Shown: positions 26,019-35,101, counted from the stretch's first letter. The stretch is DNA of 64,000 bases from Clostridium cadaveris (GCF_020911725.1 NZ_CP076620.1:1988501-2052500); one strand, 5' to 3'. The notes: a model not told the origin generated them from the letters alone. Numbers and translations are program-made.

Positions 26019-28286
26019 CTAATTTTGATTTAGCTTTACCTTATTTCTAATCATCATTATCTTCTCCTGAGCTTCTATAACTATTTCTTCTTCAGTACAT
26101 TCTTTAAGAATTTTTTCATAAAACATAATAGCTTCTTCAAATTCTCCGTTCATCTCTTTTAAATAAGCTATATTAAACATAGTGTTAAAATTATTCATAT
26201 CTAAAAATAATGATTTTTTTAATATAGATTCTCCTTCAGTTAAATCATTATTTAAAAGTCCTATTATAAACTTCATATTTAATATATCTGGTTCATCATC
26301 ATAGACTTTTTCATATTCTCTTATAAGTTTTAATGCATCATCTGTTTTACCGCTATTAATATTATTTTCAATTATTGATTTATACTGAATCTTAAGTTCT
26401 TGAAATTCTTTTCCCATTTCTATTTCTTTATGAAATCTATCTATAAAAATTTGAATACCCTTTTTATAACCAGAATACTCTAAGACTAATTCTCTTAAAG
26501 ATTTTATATACTTTAGTCTATCATTTTTCTTAATGCTCTCCATAATATTTAATTTCAATACAAATCTATGGTCAGAATCCATTATCATCTCTAATAATTC
26601 ATTATCATTTAAATTAGGATTATATAGGTTTTTTAAGAAATAATATGTATAAGTATTATAAGTAAAGAACATATTTTTATATTTCTCTTTAACCATCCCT
26701 CCATTTAAAAGCAATGATTTTGAAATTTGTTTATAGATTTTTATATTTTTAATATTTAAAGTTATAGGTTTAGACATTAAATAATCATATAAGTCCATTA
26801 TCACATCTCTTTTATAATTTACTATGTAATTTATATATTCTTGTATATATATATCCTCTATATCCTTTAATAATTCAGTTATATCTTTAGAATACTTTAT
26901 GCATTTATATACTATATCTCCATAATAGCTATGTCTTTCTTCTTTTAAAACCTTTTTAAATACCTCCATATCTTTTTCAGTGCCAAGTCTTATTTCATTA
27001 AGCGTTCCATAATTACCAGAAATCTTCTTTACAGCTTCATATATTTTCTTCTTATCTTCTTCAATTACAGTTAAAATGAAATTTTCTATATCAATAATAA
27101 ACATATTTTTATCACTTTTAGTTTTGCAACCATCATAATATTCTTTAACCTTATCTAAATTTTCAGTTTTATATAAAGCATTTATTAGAAAATAGTTTAC
27201 CTTGCTGGTCTCTTCTCCATTTTCATTAAGTTTATTATAATTAAGTATAACTTCTTCATATCTTTCAAGATTATGACATAACCTTATTATTTCTATATAA
27301 GCATCTTTTTTTAATCCTAAAGTAGTACATTCACAATAAACACTTTCACTTTGTCTTGTTATTTCATAATTATCTATAAGATAGATATATTTTTCATAAC
27401 TTTTTTTGCTTTCTTCATTTTTTTCTAATCCTTGCTCAGCTTTTCCTAAAAAATAATATATATCTATATTGCTTTGATTTACATCTTTTATATATTCTTC
27501 ACATATCTTTATACATTTTTCATAATTACCATTTAAACAATAAATATGCGCCAAATTCTCATACACATAATCAGGGTTTAAGTTCATTCCTTTATATAAC
27601 CTTAATGAGGATTCAAAATATTTGCATGCTTCTATTATTTCTCCCAAAATAAAATAATTTTTACCAAGCTGATAATTCACATATGGATCTGTTTGATTTT
27701 CATTCAACTCTTTTAAAAGAAGTTCCTCATTTCTTTTCATTTTTTTCTGCTTTAATTCCTCATCATCAAATAAATATCCATAATGATTAAATTCTCCTAA
27801 GGACTTTTCGTATGTAGGTTCTTTATAAAGAGGCTGCTCATGTATTGTATTTATGTATTTAAAGTCCTTATCATTTTTAAACAACCTCAATACCTTTGAT
27901 GGAGTATATTTACTCATATCTTCGTTGGATGTCAAATTTCTAAGCATAATATATCCACTCTTATATTTTTTATATCTATTACTTTTAAAGAAATCAATCA
28001 ATTCTGTACCATCTACTAATTCTTCATCCGCATCAAGTATAAGAATCCATTCTCCCTTTGCATATCTTATAGATTTATTTCTCATATCACCAAAATTTTG
28101 ATTCCACTTACTGAAATAAACATGCTCAGTAAAATCTCGTGCTATTTTCACCGTATTATCTTTTGATCCAGTATCAAGTATAATAAGTTCTGTGCTTATA
28201 AAGTTGTTTATTGATTTTAGAGAACTTAAAGTTCTTCTTATATTTTTTTCTTCATCTTTCACTATCATAACTATACTGAGTATCAT
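26019..28286 (-). CDS. flagellin glycosyltransferase, GT2 domain plus TPR array
   Basis: 755 residues. Residues 1-240 are a GT-A family 2 domain: LSIVMIVKDEEKNIRRTLSS at the start, ELIILDTGSKDNTVKIA near 33-49, and the metal site ILILDADEEL near 76-85. The remaining 500 residues are tetratricopeptide-like helices (VNYQLGKNYFILGEIIEACK, NYEKCIKICEEYI, EEAIMFYEKILKE). This architecture is found in protein glycosyltransferases that act on flagellin in clostridia. As the gene just below fliC it most likely attaches the first sugar to Ser/Thr of FliC. It starts 113 bases after the fliC stop, beyond a moderate hairpin, so the island may be fed by read-through from the fliC promoter. Confidence 0.85.
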   Translation of the reverse strand: MILSIVMIVKDEEKNIRRTLSSLKSINNFISTELIILDTGSKDNTVKIARDFTEHVYFSKWNQNFGDMRNKSIRYAKGEWILILDADEELVDGTELIDFFKSNRYKKYKSGYIMLRNLTSNEDMSKYTPSKVLRLFKNDKDFKYINTIHEQPLYKEPTYEKSLGEFNHYGYLFDDEELKQKKMKRNEELLLKELNENQTDPYVNYQLGKNYFILGEIIEACKYFESSLRLYKGMNLNPDYVYENLAHIYCLNGNYEKCIKICEEYIKDVNQSNIDIYYFLGKAEQGLEKNEESKKSYEKYIYLIDNYEITRQSESVYCECTTLGLKKDAYIEIIRLCHNLERYEEVILNYNKLNENGEETSKVNYFLINALYKTENLDKVKEYYDGCKTKSDKNMFIIDIENFILTVIEEDKKKIYEAVKKISGNYGTLNEIRLGTEKDMEVFKKVLKEERHSYYGDIVYKCIKYSKDITELLKDIEDIYIQEYINYIVNYKRDVIMDLYDYLMSKPITLNIKNIKIYKQISKSLLLNGGMVKEKYKNMFFTYNTYTYYFLKNLYNPNLNDNELLEMIMDSDHRFVLKLNIMESIKKNDRLKYIKSLRELVLEYSGYKKGIQIFIDRFHKEIEMGKEFQELKIQYKSIIENNINSGKTDDALKLIREYEKVYDDEPDILNMKFIIGLLNNDLTEGESILKKSLFLDMNNFNTMFNIAYLKEMNGEFEEAIMFYEKILKECTEEEIVIEAQEKIMMIRNKVKLNQN

Positions 28287-28352
28287 ATCTTCAGCTCCCT
28301 TATTAATATATAAATAATATCTTCAATATATTAAAAACATTATTTATATATT

Positions 28353-28386
28353 AATAAAGAGTAAAGCATATACTTTACTCTTTATT
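28353..28386 (-). terminator. fliC terminator hairpin (partial strength)
   Basis: AATAAAGAGTAAAG / CTTTACTCTTTATT, a 14-bp perfect stem. The stem is AT-rich and the tail on the minus strand (TTTATTAATATATA) is not a clean T-run. Incomplete termination into the glycosylation operon is likely. Confidence 0.65.
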
Positions 28387-28399
28387 ATTTCTTTATAAA

Positions 28400-29212
28400 T
28401 TATCTTAGTAATTGTAATACAGCTTGTGGTTGTTGGTTAGCTTGAGCTACCATAGCCTGTGCTGCTTGTCCTAAGATATTTAATTTAGATAATGTTACCA
28501 TTTCTTTAGCAACATCAACGTCTCTTATTCTGCTTTCAGCAGCTGTCAAATTTTCACTTGAAGTAGTTAAGTTATTTTGAGTATACTCTAGTCTATTTTG
28601 TTGAGCTCCTAATGTTGCTCTTCCTGTATTTATTGCCTTTAACTTAGCATCTAAAATACTTGTAGACTTATTAGCAGCTGTTAAATCACCTACTTTTAAA
28701 TCCTTTACACTTTTTGCTATTGTACTTACATCTGTAAGACTTATTGTAAGCTTTTCACCTTTATTAGCTCCTGCTTGAATATCAACTGTTGCAGTTTTTC
28801 CATCTAATACATTCTTACCATTAAATGAAGTAGTTTTGCTAATTCTCTCAACTTCTGATCCTAATTCTGACAATTCCTTTTCAATGTTTGCAACGTCTTC
28901 AGCTGTGTTAGTTCCGTTTGCTCCTTGAATTGTAAGAACTCTCATTCTTTGAAGGATATTAGTTGCTTCTTCCATACCACCTTCAGCAGTTTGGATTAAA
29001 GAAATACCATCTTGAACATTTCTTCCTGCTTGATCAAGTCCTCTAATTTGAGCTCTCATCTTTTCAGAAATAGCTAGTCCAGCAGCGTCATCTCCAGCCT
29101 TAGTTATTCTTAATCCTGAAGATATTTTCTCCATTGAATTTCCTGCTAACGCAGTGTTTTTTGCCATAGCATTATTTGCTATTAACGCATTCATATTAGT
29201 GTTTACTCTCAT
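28400..29212 (-). CDS. fliC: flagellin FliC
   Basis: 270 residues, a minimal flagellin. The N-terminal D0/D1 is MRVNTNMNALIANNAMAKN followed by LRITKAGDDAAGLAISEKM near 33-51 and GRNVQDGISLIQTAEGGM. The C-terminal D1/D0 is QNRLEYTQNNLTTSSENL and ESRIRDVDVAKEMV, ending QAVLQLLR. Only a short Ser/Thr-containing linker (about 140-190) joins the halves; there are no D2/D3 domains. The leader carries CsrA-type sites and a near-consensus sigma-28 promoter lies 90 bases upstream. It is a single flagellin copy in this window. Ser/Thr residues in the linker are the likely targets of the island genes downstream. Confidence 0.97.
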   Translation of the reverse strand: MRVNTNMNALIANNAMAKNTALAGNSMEKISSGLRITKAGDDAAGLAISEKMRAQIRGLDQAGRNVQDGISLIQTAEGGMEEATNILQRMRVLTIQGANGTNTAEDVANIEKELSELGSEVERISKTTSFNGKNVLDGKTATVDIQAGANKGEKLTISLTDVSTIAKSVKDLKVGDLTAANKSTSILDAKLKAINTGRATLGAQQNRLEYTQNNLTTSSENLTAAESRIRDVDVAKEMVTLSKLNILGQAAQAMVAQANQQPQAVLQLLR

Positions 29213-29219
29213 TGTAAAA

Positions 29220-29227
29220 CCCTCCCT
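29220..29227 (-). promoter_or_regulatory. fliC ribosome site overlapping a CsrA-type GGA motif
   Basis: AGGGAGGG, seven bases before the fliC ATG. It contains GGGA/GGA and so doubles as a second CsrA contact, as in the two-site hag leader of Bacillus subtilis. Confidence 0.6.
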
Positions 29228-29239
29228 AGTTTTTTTAAC

Positions 29240-29251
29240 GACATCCTTGTC
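29240..29251 (-). promoter_or_regulatory. high-affinity-type CsrA binding hairpin in the fliC leader
   Basis: GACAAGGATGTC: a GACA/TGTC stem presenting AGGA in the loop. It matches the CsrA consensus ACARGGAUGU at every position from the A onward. It lies 12 bases above the ribosome site. With CsrA and FliW both encoded at 31.6-32.2 kb, it predicts CsrA repression of flagellin translation relieved by FliW. Confidence 0.75.
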
Positions 29252-29303
29252 TTTTTATATTTTATAAGGCTATAACTTCATCTTGAAGAACCCTATATTA
29301 TAT

Positions 29304-29330
29304 ATATCGGTAAAATAAAAAAATACTTTA
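29304..29330 (-). promoter_or_regulatory. sigma-28 promoter of fliC
   Basis: TAAA, 15 bases, ACCGATAT on the minus strand, matching the sigma-28 consensus TAAA-N15-GCCGATAA closely. It overlaps the last codon of the fliT-like gene. The predicted leader is about 85 bases. Confidence 0.88.
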
Positions 29331-29657
29331 TACCCTTTTTGAAAATATATTTATATTCTCTTTTTTTACACTCATGTATAATTCATTGCTCTGCATCTTC
29401 AATTTATACTCTTTTATTTCTATCTTGGTATTTTCGATATATTCACTTAAAAGTTGTTTCATTTTCATATCTATAGATTTTATATCATATTCATCATATA
29501 AAGATTTAAAACAATCAAAGTCATTATTTTCAGTAAAGGAATCTATAATTTCTTGTCTTTTGTATAGCAGCGAATCAAATTCATCGTAATCTTCTTTTTC
29601 TAGAGCATCTAGCATTGATTTGGATACTTCTTTGTATCGCTCCATTTCCTTATTCAT
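29328..29657 (-). CDS. FliT-like flagellar chaperone (small coiled-coil protein)
   Basis: 109 residues, predicted all-helical and highly charged. It opens ERYKEVSKSMLDALEKEDYD, then DEFDSLLYKRQEIIDSF, the pattern of FliT-type proteins that chaperone the cap protein FliD. It lies 15 bases below fliD, the usual place of fliT, and is the last gene of the flgM-to-fliT operon. Sequence conservation in this family is low, so the call rests on size, helical pattern and position. Confidence 0.65.
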   Translation of the reverse strand: MNKEMERYKEVSKSMLDALEKEDYDEFDSLLYKRQEIIDSFTENNDFDCFKSLYDEYDIKSIDMKMKQLLSEYIENTKIEIKEYKLKMQSNELYMSVKKENINIFSKRV

Positions 29658-29672
29658 GGTTCACACTGCCTA

Positions 29673-31178
29673 TTAATTCATAAAATATTTCATTTGCGAA
29701 TTTAATTTGTTCATAGTAGATTCTAATCTTGCAAACCTTGAATACAACTGCTGCTCTTTTGTTTTCATTTTCTTTGTTAGTATTTTTATTTGTTCTTCCT
29801 GTTTTTTTATCTGCTCAGAATAAAGATTATTTATTGTAGACGAAGTATTTTCAATTCCAGCTTTTTTGGCAAATACACTATTAGATGTACCTACATATTT
29901 GTAAATCGTTTCCTTAGCTTTTCCAAATACACCCAAAGCCACTCTTTCTACTAAATTTCCATTTTCCTGAAGAGACTTTGTAAGCTTTTCTTTATTAACT
30001 CCAAGCTGACCTTGTTTGTTGTAATCATTTGCAGAGGTTATGCCTATGTCAGCTAATGTTTTCCCTGATCCCAGAATTGGAGAAAATAATGCTTTTTTCA
30101 TATCATCAATAAATGATCTAAGTTCACTATCATTTCTTAGGATACCTTCTTTTGATTTTTTCTCCCAATTTTTAATTTCATCTTCAGTCATTTCTTTTTT
30201 CTGAGCTTCTGTAAGTGGCGGATATCCATTGGTCTTTTTCTCTATGACTAAATCATAGATTTTTTCAATTATTTTATTGTAGTCATTTACGAATCCTTCT
30301 ATGTTATCAACCACAGTTGAACAATCTTGAGTAGACGTTAACGTAGTCTCTCCTATATTTTTAACGTTATATATGATTCCATCTATATAAAAATTATTTT
30401 TACTTTCACTTAATTCTTTTATGATATTTCCACTTGAATCTTTTACTGTTATATTTGCACTTTTTCCATTAGTTGTAGTCATATTTAAAAAGGATAAAGC
30501 ATCAGATGTACCTTTATCAATAAATTTACCATCTGCATTTTTCTCTACATCTACTACCTTTATTACAGAATCTTTCCCTGTAGTGGTTGATTGAATTGTA
30601 AGTTTCCCTGTCATATCACTAAAATAAGCTTTAATTTCTCCAGAAAAGCTGTCATTGATCTTATTCACTAAATCAGTTACAGTATCATCTTGATTTATTA
30701 TTATTACCTTTGAATCACTTCCTGTACCTGCATTTAATTTAAAGCTTATTTCTGCAGTAATTCCTAGTTCTTTGAGCTTACTATCTTTTTTTATAATAGT
30801 ACCATTAGATGCAATCCCAGAATTCATTGACGCTCCTGTTGCCATCTGGCTAACTTCAAATTTATAATTTATACTATTTGCTGATGAAGTTCCAGAAGCT
30901 GTTATCACATTATCATTAGAACTTGATATATTAAGTGTATTAAAGCTTTTACTTCCTAGTATGTAGTCTTTAGATGTTGCTCTGAAATACTTGTCATAGA
31001 ATTCCTTTGTGTTTTTAGTTATGTCCCTATAAGTTTCCTGTTTCCATTTTACCATTTGCTTATTTTGCATAACTTTATCAATTTTCTTTTGTTCTACAGT
31101 AAGCATATCTTTTATCATTTGATCAGTATCCATACCAGTTGCTAATCCTGGTATCCTAACAGAATTTATCGAAGACAT
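29673..31178 (-). CDS. fliD: flagellar cap protein FliD
   Basis: 501 residues. The N-terminal VRIPGLATGMDTDQMIKDML with KWKQETYRDITKNTKEF near 45-61 is the FliD_N domain. The FliD_C domain follows, with LRSFIDDMKKALFSP, LADIGITSANDYNKQGQLGV and a final LESTMNKLNSQMKYFMN coiled coil. It caps the filament tip and lets flagellin fold in place. It is flanked by fliS and the fliT-like gene. Confidence 0.95.
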   Translation of the reverse strand: MSSINSVRIPGLATGMDTDQMIKDMLTVEQKKIDKVMQNKQMVKWKQETYRDITKNTKEFYDKYFRATSKDYILGSKSFNTLNISSSNDNVITASGTSSANSINYKFEVSQMATGASMNSGIASNGTIIKKDSKLKELGITAEISFKLNAGTGSDSKVIIINQDDTVTDLVNKINDSFSGEIKAYFSDMTGKLTIQSTTTGKDSVIKVVDVEKNADGKFIDKGTSDALSFLNMTTTNGKSANITVKDSSGNIIKELSESKNNFYIDGIIYNVKNIGETTLTSTQDCSTVVDNIEGFVNDYNKIIEKIYDLVIEKKTNGYPPLTEAQKKEMTEDEIKNWEKKSKEGILRNDSELRSFIDDMKKALFSPILGSGKTLADIGITSANDYNKQGQLGVNKEKLTKSLQENGNLVERVALGVFGKAKETIYKYVGTSNSVFAKKAGIENTSSTINNLYSEQIKKQEEQIKILTKKMKTKEQQLYSRFARLESTMNKLNSQMKYFMN

Positions 31179-31190
31179 ATTTATCCCCTC

Positions 31191-31571
31191 CTATTTAGCA
31201 TCAGCTAGCTTGATAGCTTCATGCCACATATTTCTTATCTCTTCTATGATAGGCATAACTTCATCTATTATAACTACATCCTTTTTTATATTAGCTTCAT
31301 AAAGTTTATCCTTTACAAATTCATATAACTTATATAAATCCTTTGTGAAATCTCCTCCGTCCATATTTAAGGTTGCCATAAGCTCTATATATATATCTTG
31401 AACTCTAGTAAGTTCTTTATGGGCCAATTGAATGTTCCTATCCTCTATAGCTTTTCTAGCAATCTTTGTACATCTTACGGTTGCATCTGCAAGCATAATA
31501 AGTAGACTTTCCTTTGATGCCATATTTATAGAATTTTGTTTGTATACATTATATGGATTCGCACATTGCAT
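31191..31571 (-). CDS. fliS: flagellin export chaperone FliS
   Basis: 126 residues, four-helix bundle pattern. NPYNVYKQNSINMASKESLL at the N-terminus and the DGGDFTKDLYKLYEFVKDKL segment near 75-94 are diagnostic. It binds the flagellin C-terminus and FliW-type partners in the cytoplasm. It is in operon between csrA and fliD. Confidence 0.95.
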   Translation of the reverse strand: MQCANPYNVYKQNSINMASKESLLIMLADATVRCTKIARKAIEDRNIQLAHKELTRVQDIYIELMATLNMDGGDFTKDLYKLYEFVKDKLYEANIKKDVVIIDEVMPIIEEIRNMWHEAIKLADAK

Positions 31572-31590
31572 CTGCCTTTCCCCCTAATGA

Positions 31591-31803
31591 TTATTTTAAT
31601 AATTTACTTATATCCAAATTGCTGCGTACAGCCTTCATATTTTCATCTTTCACCTTTTCATAAACTTCTTTTCTAAGTATTGTTTTATCCTTAGGTGCAG
31701 ATATACCAAGTTTAACACTTCCATCATCAAGCTTTATAACCGTTATTTCTATATCCTCTCCTATTAATATAGATTCATCTTTTTTTCTAGTAATTACTAA
31801 CAT
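31591..31803 (-). CDS. csrA: carbon storage regulator CsrA
   Basis: 70 residues: [20 protein letters not shown] then [20 protein letters not shown]. Arg44, the main RNA-binding residue, is present, although position 43 is Leu instead of His. Asn55, which in Bacillus subtilis is needed for FliW binding, is also in place. The start codon lies inside the 3' end of fliW (17-base overlap) with AAGGAG upstream, so antagonist and regulator are translationally coupled. Likely target: the fliC leader (29220-29251). Confidence 0.97.
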   Translation of the reverse strand: MLVITRKKDESILIGEDIEITVIKLDDGSVKLGISAPKDKTILRKEVYEKVKDENMKAVRSNLDISKLLK

Positions 31804-32182
31804 CTTTCTCTCTCCTTATTAAAGGATGCTTTGTATCATAGGTATCACTTTGCATTATATACTGTCTACCTAAATTGTTTTTAACGTTTATTATAATAGG
31901 AGCTTTCAAATTTATTGTGGAACTATCAATTGTATCTCCTAAAGTTAAAATATTTAATACAAAAACATCTCTTGGACTCTCTATACTTAGCTCTTTTATA
32001 GTTTCATCATCTAAGTTTAGTTCATAGTCATTATAAAAGTCAAAAGGAGATACGGCTGCAAAGCTTACTTCTTCTTCTAGAGAAGATATAAGTTTAAATT
32101 TTTCATTATCTTTTATTTCTTCTATTTTAAATCTTCTAAGATGGTCTAATCCCGGTATTCCTCTTTTAAAAAGCACTTCCAT
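31787..32182 (-). CDS. fliW: flagellar assembly factor FliW
   Basis: 131 residues from ATG 32182, preceded by GGTAGGAG; an upstream in-frame ATG would run inside flgL. The sequence [13 protein letters not shown] near 9-21, [14 protein letters not shown] and the closing [20 protein letters not shown] are family markers. FliW binds CsrA allosterically when not held by flagellin, and so couples flagellin export to flagellin translation. It starts 12 bases after the flgL stop. Confidence 0.95.
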   Translation of the reverse strand: MEVLFKRGIPGLDHLRRFKIEEIKDNEKFKLISSLEEEVSFAAVSPFDFYNDYELNLDDETIKELSIESPRDVFVLNILTLGDTIDSSTINLKAPIIINVKNNLGRQYIMQSDTYDTKHPLIRREKDVSNY

Positions 32183-32193
32183 AAGTATCACTC

Positions 32194-33099
32194 CTACCTC
32201 AAGTAATCTAGCAATGTTGGCTGTATGAGCTTTGCCCCAACCTGCATACATGAATTGTATATAAGTTCTGCTGATTTTAACTCTATATATTTTTCGGTAA
32301 AATTCACATCCTGCATGTTTGAATAGAATCCTTTAAGAGTAAGTATACCCTCCTCATTGCTTGATTTTACATTTTCTACAGTGTTGCTTCTTGCCCCAAT
32401 TGTAGACCTATTGTCTAATATATGGGTGAGATATTTACTAAGATCATCATCAAGCTGAGATAAGTTTTCAAGGTCAGCTGGAGATTTTGAAAGTTCCTTC
32501 ACGATATTGTTTATTGTGTCTAAACCAGCTGATTTATTTGTTACATCTGATAATGTCAAATTATAGTTTATACATATTCCATCTGATATTTCTGATTTTA
32601 ATTGTTCATCATTTACATTAGACTTTACTTTCAACTGGACCATACCATCAGGATTTTGAAATATCTCTATAGGAGCTTCATCTGTATTACTTCCTCCAAA
32701 AATAAATCTTCCTGCATAGGTTGTATTAAGAGCTTCCCCTATCTGCTTTATTTTTTCATTTACTTCGTTTTTTATTGCACCTATTTCATCATTACCATAA
32801 GCTCCACTTATAGATTTTAAAAGCACTTTTATTTCACTTGTTATATTTCCTACTTTATCTAAAGCATCATCAGTAGAATTAAGCCAGCCAGATATTTCAT
32901 CACAGTTATAATTGTATCTTTCAACATCATTTATTTCATTTTGCATATTAAGTATTTTTATAGCTTCATATGGATTATCAGATACTCTATTTATTTGTTT
33001 TCCTGTATTTAATTGCTTGTTTAGCTTATCTATACTTTGAAGATTTGTTTGCACATCTGTTAAGTAAGTATTGCTCATACTTCTATTTGTTACTCTCAT
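32194..33099 (-). CDS. flgL: hook-filament junction protein FlgL
   Basis: 301 residues, flagellin-like ends: N-terminal MRVTNRSMSNTYLTDVQTNL with NTGKQINRVSDNPYEA near 30-45, and C-terminal FTEKYIELKSAELIYNSCMQ. It forms the second junction ring (HAP3). It is 13 bases below flgK. Confidence 0.95.
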   Translation of the reverse strand: MRVTNRSMSNTYLTDVQTNLQSIDKLNKQLNTGKQINRVSDNPYEAIKILNMQNEINDVERYNYNCDEISGWLNSTDDALDKVGNITSEIKVLLKSISGAYGNDEIGAIKNEVNEKIKQIGEALNTTYAGRFIFGGSNTDEAPIEIFQNPDGMVQLKVKSNVNDEQLKSEISDGICINYNLTLSDVTNKSAGLDTINNIVKELSKSPADLENLSQLDDDLSKYLTHILDNRSTIGARSNTVENVKSSNEEGILTLKGFYSNMQDVNFTEKYIELKSAELIYNSCMQVGAKLIQPTLLDYLR

Positions 33100-33112
33100 C
33101 TCATCATCTCCC

Positions 33113-34402
33113 TTACCTTACGAGTCCATTTATAACAACATCTAAAAGTGAATCTATAGTAGAAACAACTTTTGCACTTGCATTATAAGCATGCTGAAAC
33201 TGTATCAAACTTATCATTTCTTCATCCAAAGAAACTCCAGACACACTAAGTCTTGAATTGTCTATACTTTTCATAAGTTGACTTTGATTTTTCTCTTCTC
33301 TTACTATTGTTTGAGTTGCATGTCCTAATTTTTCAATTATAGAATTATAATAATTGTTTATACTTATGTCCTGTCCGTTTACATTTATTTTTTCATTTTT
33401 AAGATTGAACAGCTTTAAACTTTTTTCTGTAGTCATCTTTAACTTATTAGAATCCTTCAAAAATTCCTCATTGATCTTTAATATAGGTTTACTTTTATCA
33501 TCAAATATAAATAAGTCTTTTATATCCCCTGCTTCCAAACCGTCATTATAAATATCATTCACACTATCTGCTATCCCTTTTGATAAATCCTTTAGTTCCT
33601 TCATATATGAATCAAGTTCCTTGCCCATTTTCAAAGCACCGCTTAATTCACCTGATACATCTATTTTTTTTAGTTCATCAATAGTTACAGATCCATCACT
33701 TAATGCATTCTTTACAGCTTCATCATTTATATTAATTTTGAAGCTAAGTTCATCTAGAATTTTGTCTCTGGCATCTAACAAGTCATTTGGAGTTTTACCA
33801 TTACCTTCTATAGCCTTTATGTTAGTATCCAAATCTTTTAATGAACTAAGCATAGAATTTATATCATTTACCATATCAGAAGTTTGCTTATCTATATTTT
33901 CTTTTAGCTTCTCTAATTTGCTATAAGACTGGCTTATATTATTAGCTAGAAATTTCGCATTTTCTATAACTATATTTTTAGCGCCTACATTGTTTGGGTC
34001 TTTTGAAACCTCATGCCAGCCATTGAAAAACTTGTTTAAAGATGATGATATTGCATTGTCTGAAGGCTCATTAAAAATATTCTCCATATTTTTGTAGTAA
34101 TCATATTTAACACTTATATCACCATAAATATGGCTTTCATTTCTAAACTGAAAATCATAAAAAGTGTTTCTTATTCTGCTTATATTGTTGACCTCTACTC
34201 CAGTTCCAAGCTGTCCTGCTCCCAAATAGCTGCTGCTAAGACCAGGTTGACTGAAAGGTCTTGATGCCGTCTGATCCACTCTCTGCCTTGAAAATCCAGG
34301 GGTGTTTAAATTATTTATATTATGAGATGTTGTCTGTATAGCTGCTTGACTTGCACTCATGCCTGATGAAGCTGAGTGAAGAGTTCCTAATAAATTTGCC
34401 AT
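33113..34402 (-). CDS. flgK: hook-filament junction protein FlgK
   Basis: 429 residues. The N-terminal SASQAAIQTTSHNINNLNTP with GFSRQRVD, and the C-terminal VSLDEEMISLIQFQHAYNAS, are the FlgK family ends. The middle holds the coiled-coil around LFNEPSDNAISSSLNKF-type sequence. At 429 residues it is somewhat short for FlgK, so the outer domain is reduced. It forms the first junction ring (HAP1). Confidence 0.93.
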   Translation of the reverse strand: MANLLGTLHSASSGMSASQAAIQTTSHNINNLNTPGFSRQRVDQTASRPFSQPGLSSSYLGAGQLGTGVEVNNISRIRNTFYDFQFRNESHIYGDISVKYDYYKNMENIFNEPSDNAISSSLNKFFNGWHEVSKDPNNVGAKNIVIENAKFLANNISQSYSKLEKLKENIDKQTSDMVNDINSMLSSLKDLDTNIKAIEGNGKTPNDLLDARDKILDELSFKININDEAVKNALSDGSVTIDELKKIDVSGELSGALKMGKELDSYMKELKDLSKGIADSVNDIYNDGLEAGDIKDLFIFDDKSKPILKINEEFLKDSNKLKMTTEKSLKLFNLKNEKINVNGQDISINNYYNSIIEKLGHATQTIVREEKNQSQLMKSIDNSRLSVSGVSLDEEMISLIQFQHAYNASAKVVSTIDSLLDVVINGLVR

Positions 34403-34415
34403 AATTCCTCCTTAA

Positions 34416-34826
34416 TCATCTTCCTATCTTCCCATAGGAATTATATGTCCCAATATTTTTAGATGGTCTTATAACATTTATCATCTTGCTTGTGAAAAAT
34501 AGCTGCTGCTTTATAAGAGTGTCATTAACTTTTTTCTGAATCTCAAGATTCTTTAAGATTTCTTTTATCTCTTCATATACGGATTTCATATGCTCATCAT
34601 CACTATTATCCATAAGAGTCTTGAAATCATCATCTTCTAAGAGATTTCTTCTTTTGATTTCTACAGAAGCAAGATTTCTTCCCACATGATCTAATTTCTC
34701 TGTAAGCTTCTCTAAACTCATGACATCTTTAGCTAATATGACTCCGTGCTGATCATCTAACAATCTAAGAAGCTCTTGAAGAATTTTTTTCTCTTCAAAT
34801 AGTACAACCTTTAATTCTGGCTTCAT
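34416..34826 (-). CDS. flgN: FlgN-type chaperone for FlgK/FlgL
   Basis: 136 residues, helical. LEEKKILQELLRLLDDQHGV lies near the N-terminus with a charged coiled-coil after it, and a GTYNSYGKIGR tail resembles the substrate-like end of FlgN. It overlaps flgM by four bases (ATGA-type coupling) and stands before flgK, the usual place. Confidence 0.8.
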   Translation of the reverse strand: MKPELKVVLFEEKKILQELLRLLDDQHGVILAKDVMSLEKLTEKLDHVGRNLASVEIKRRNLLEDDDFKTLMDNSDDEHMKSVYEEIKEILKNLEIQKKVNDTLIKQQLFFTSKMINVIRPSKNIGTYNSYGKIGR

Positions 34827-35101
34827 TCCTTCTCTTCTCCTTTTAAAGATTCCACCATCTTTTTTGCTATTTCTCTTGAATTTATGCTATAAGTACCACT
34901 CTTCAGTTTTTTCTTTATTTCAGTTATCTTTTTTATGTCAATATTATCTGTATCAGAGGTAATTTTGCTAAGATATTTTGCATCCTCAGATATAGTGACC
35001 TTATCCTTAACCTGTTTGCTTTCAGATTCTCCTTTAGCATATTGCTTTTGTCTGCCATAAGCATTTATAACATTATTGGTCTGTATAGAATTTATTTTCA
35101 T
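34823..35101 (-). CDS. flgM: anti-sigma-28 factor FlgM
   Basis: 92 residues from ATG 35101, which has GGAGGG five bases upstream; an in-frame ATG at 35125 precedes that ribosome site and is not likely used. MKINSIQTNNVINAYGRQ at the start and DKVTISEDAKYLSK near 30-43 are typical, followed by the sigma-binding C-terminal helices with INSREIAKKMVESL. It holds FliA until exported through the finished hook. Its own gene has a sigma-28 promoter, giving feedback. Confidence 0.93.
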   Translation of the reverse strand: MKINSIQTNNVINAYGRQKQYAKGESESKQVKDKVTISEDAKYLSKITSDTDNIDIKKITEIKKKLKSGTYSINSREIAKKMVESLKGEEKE

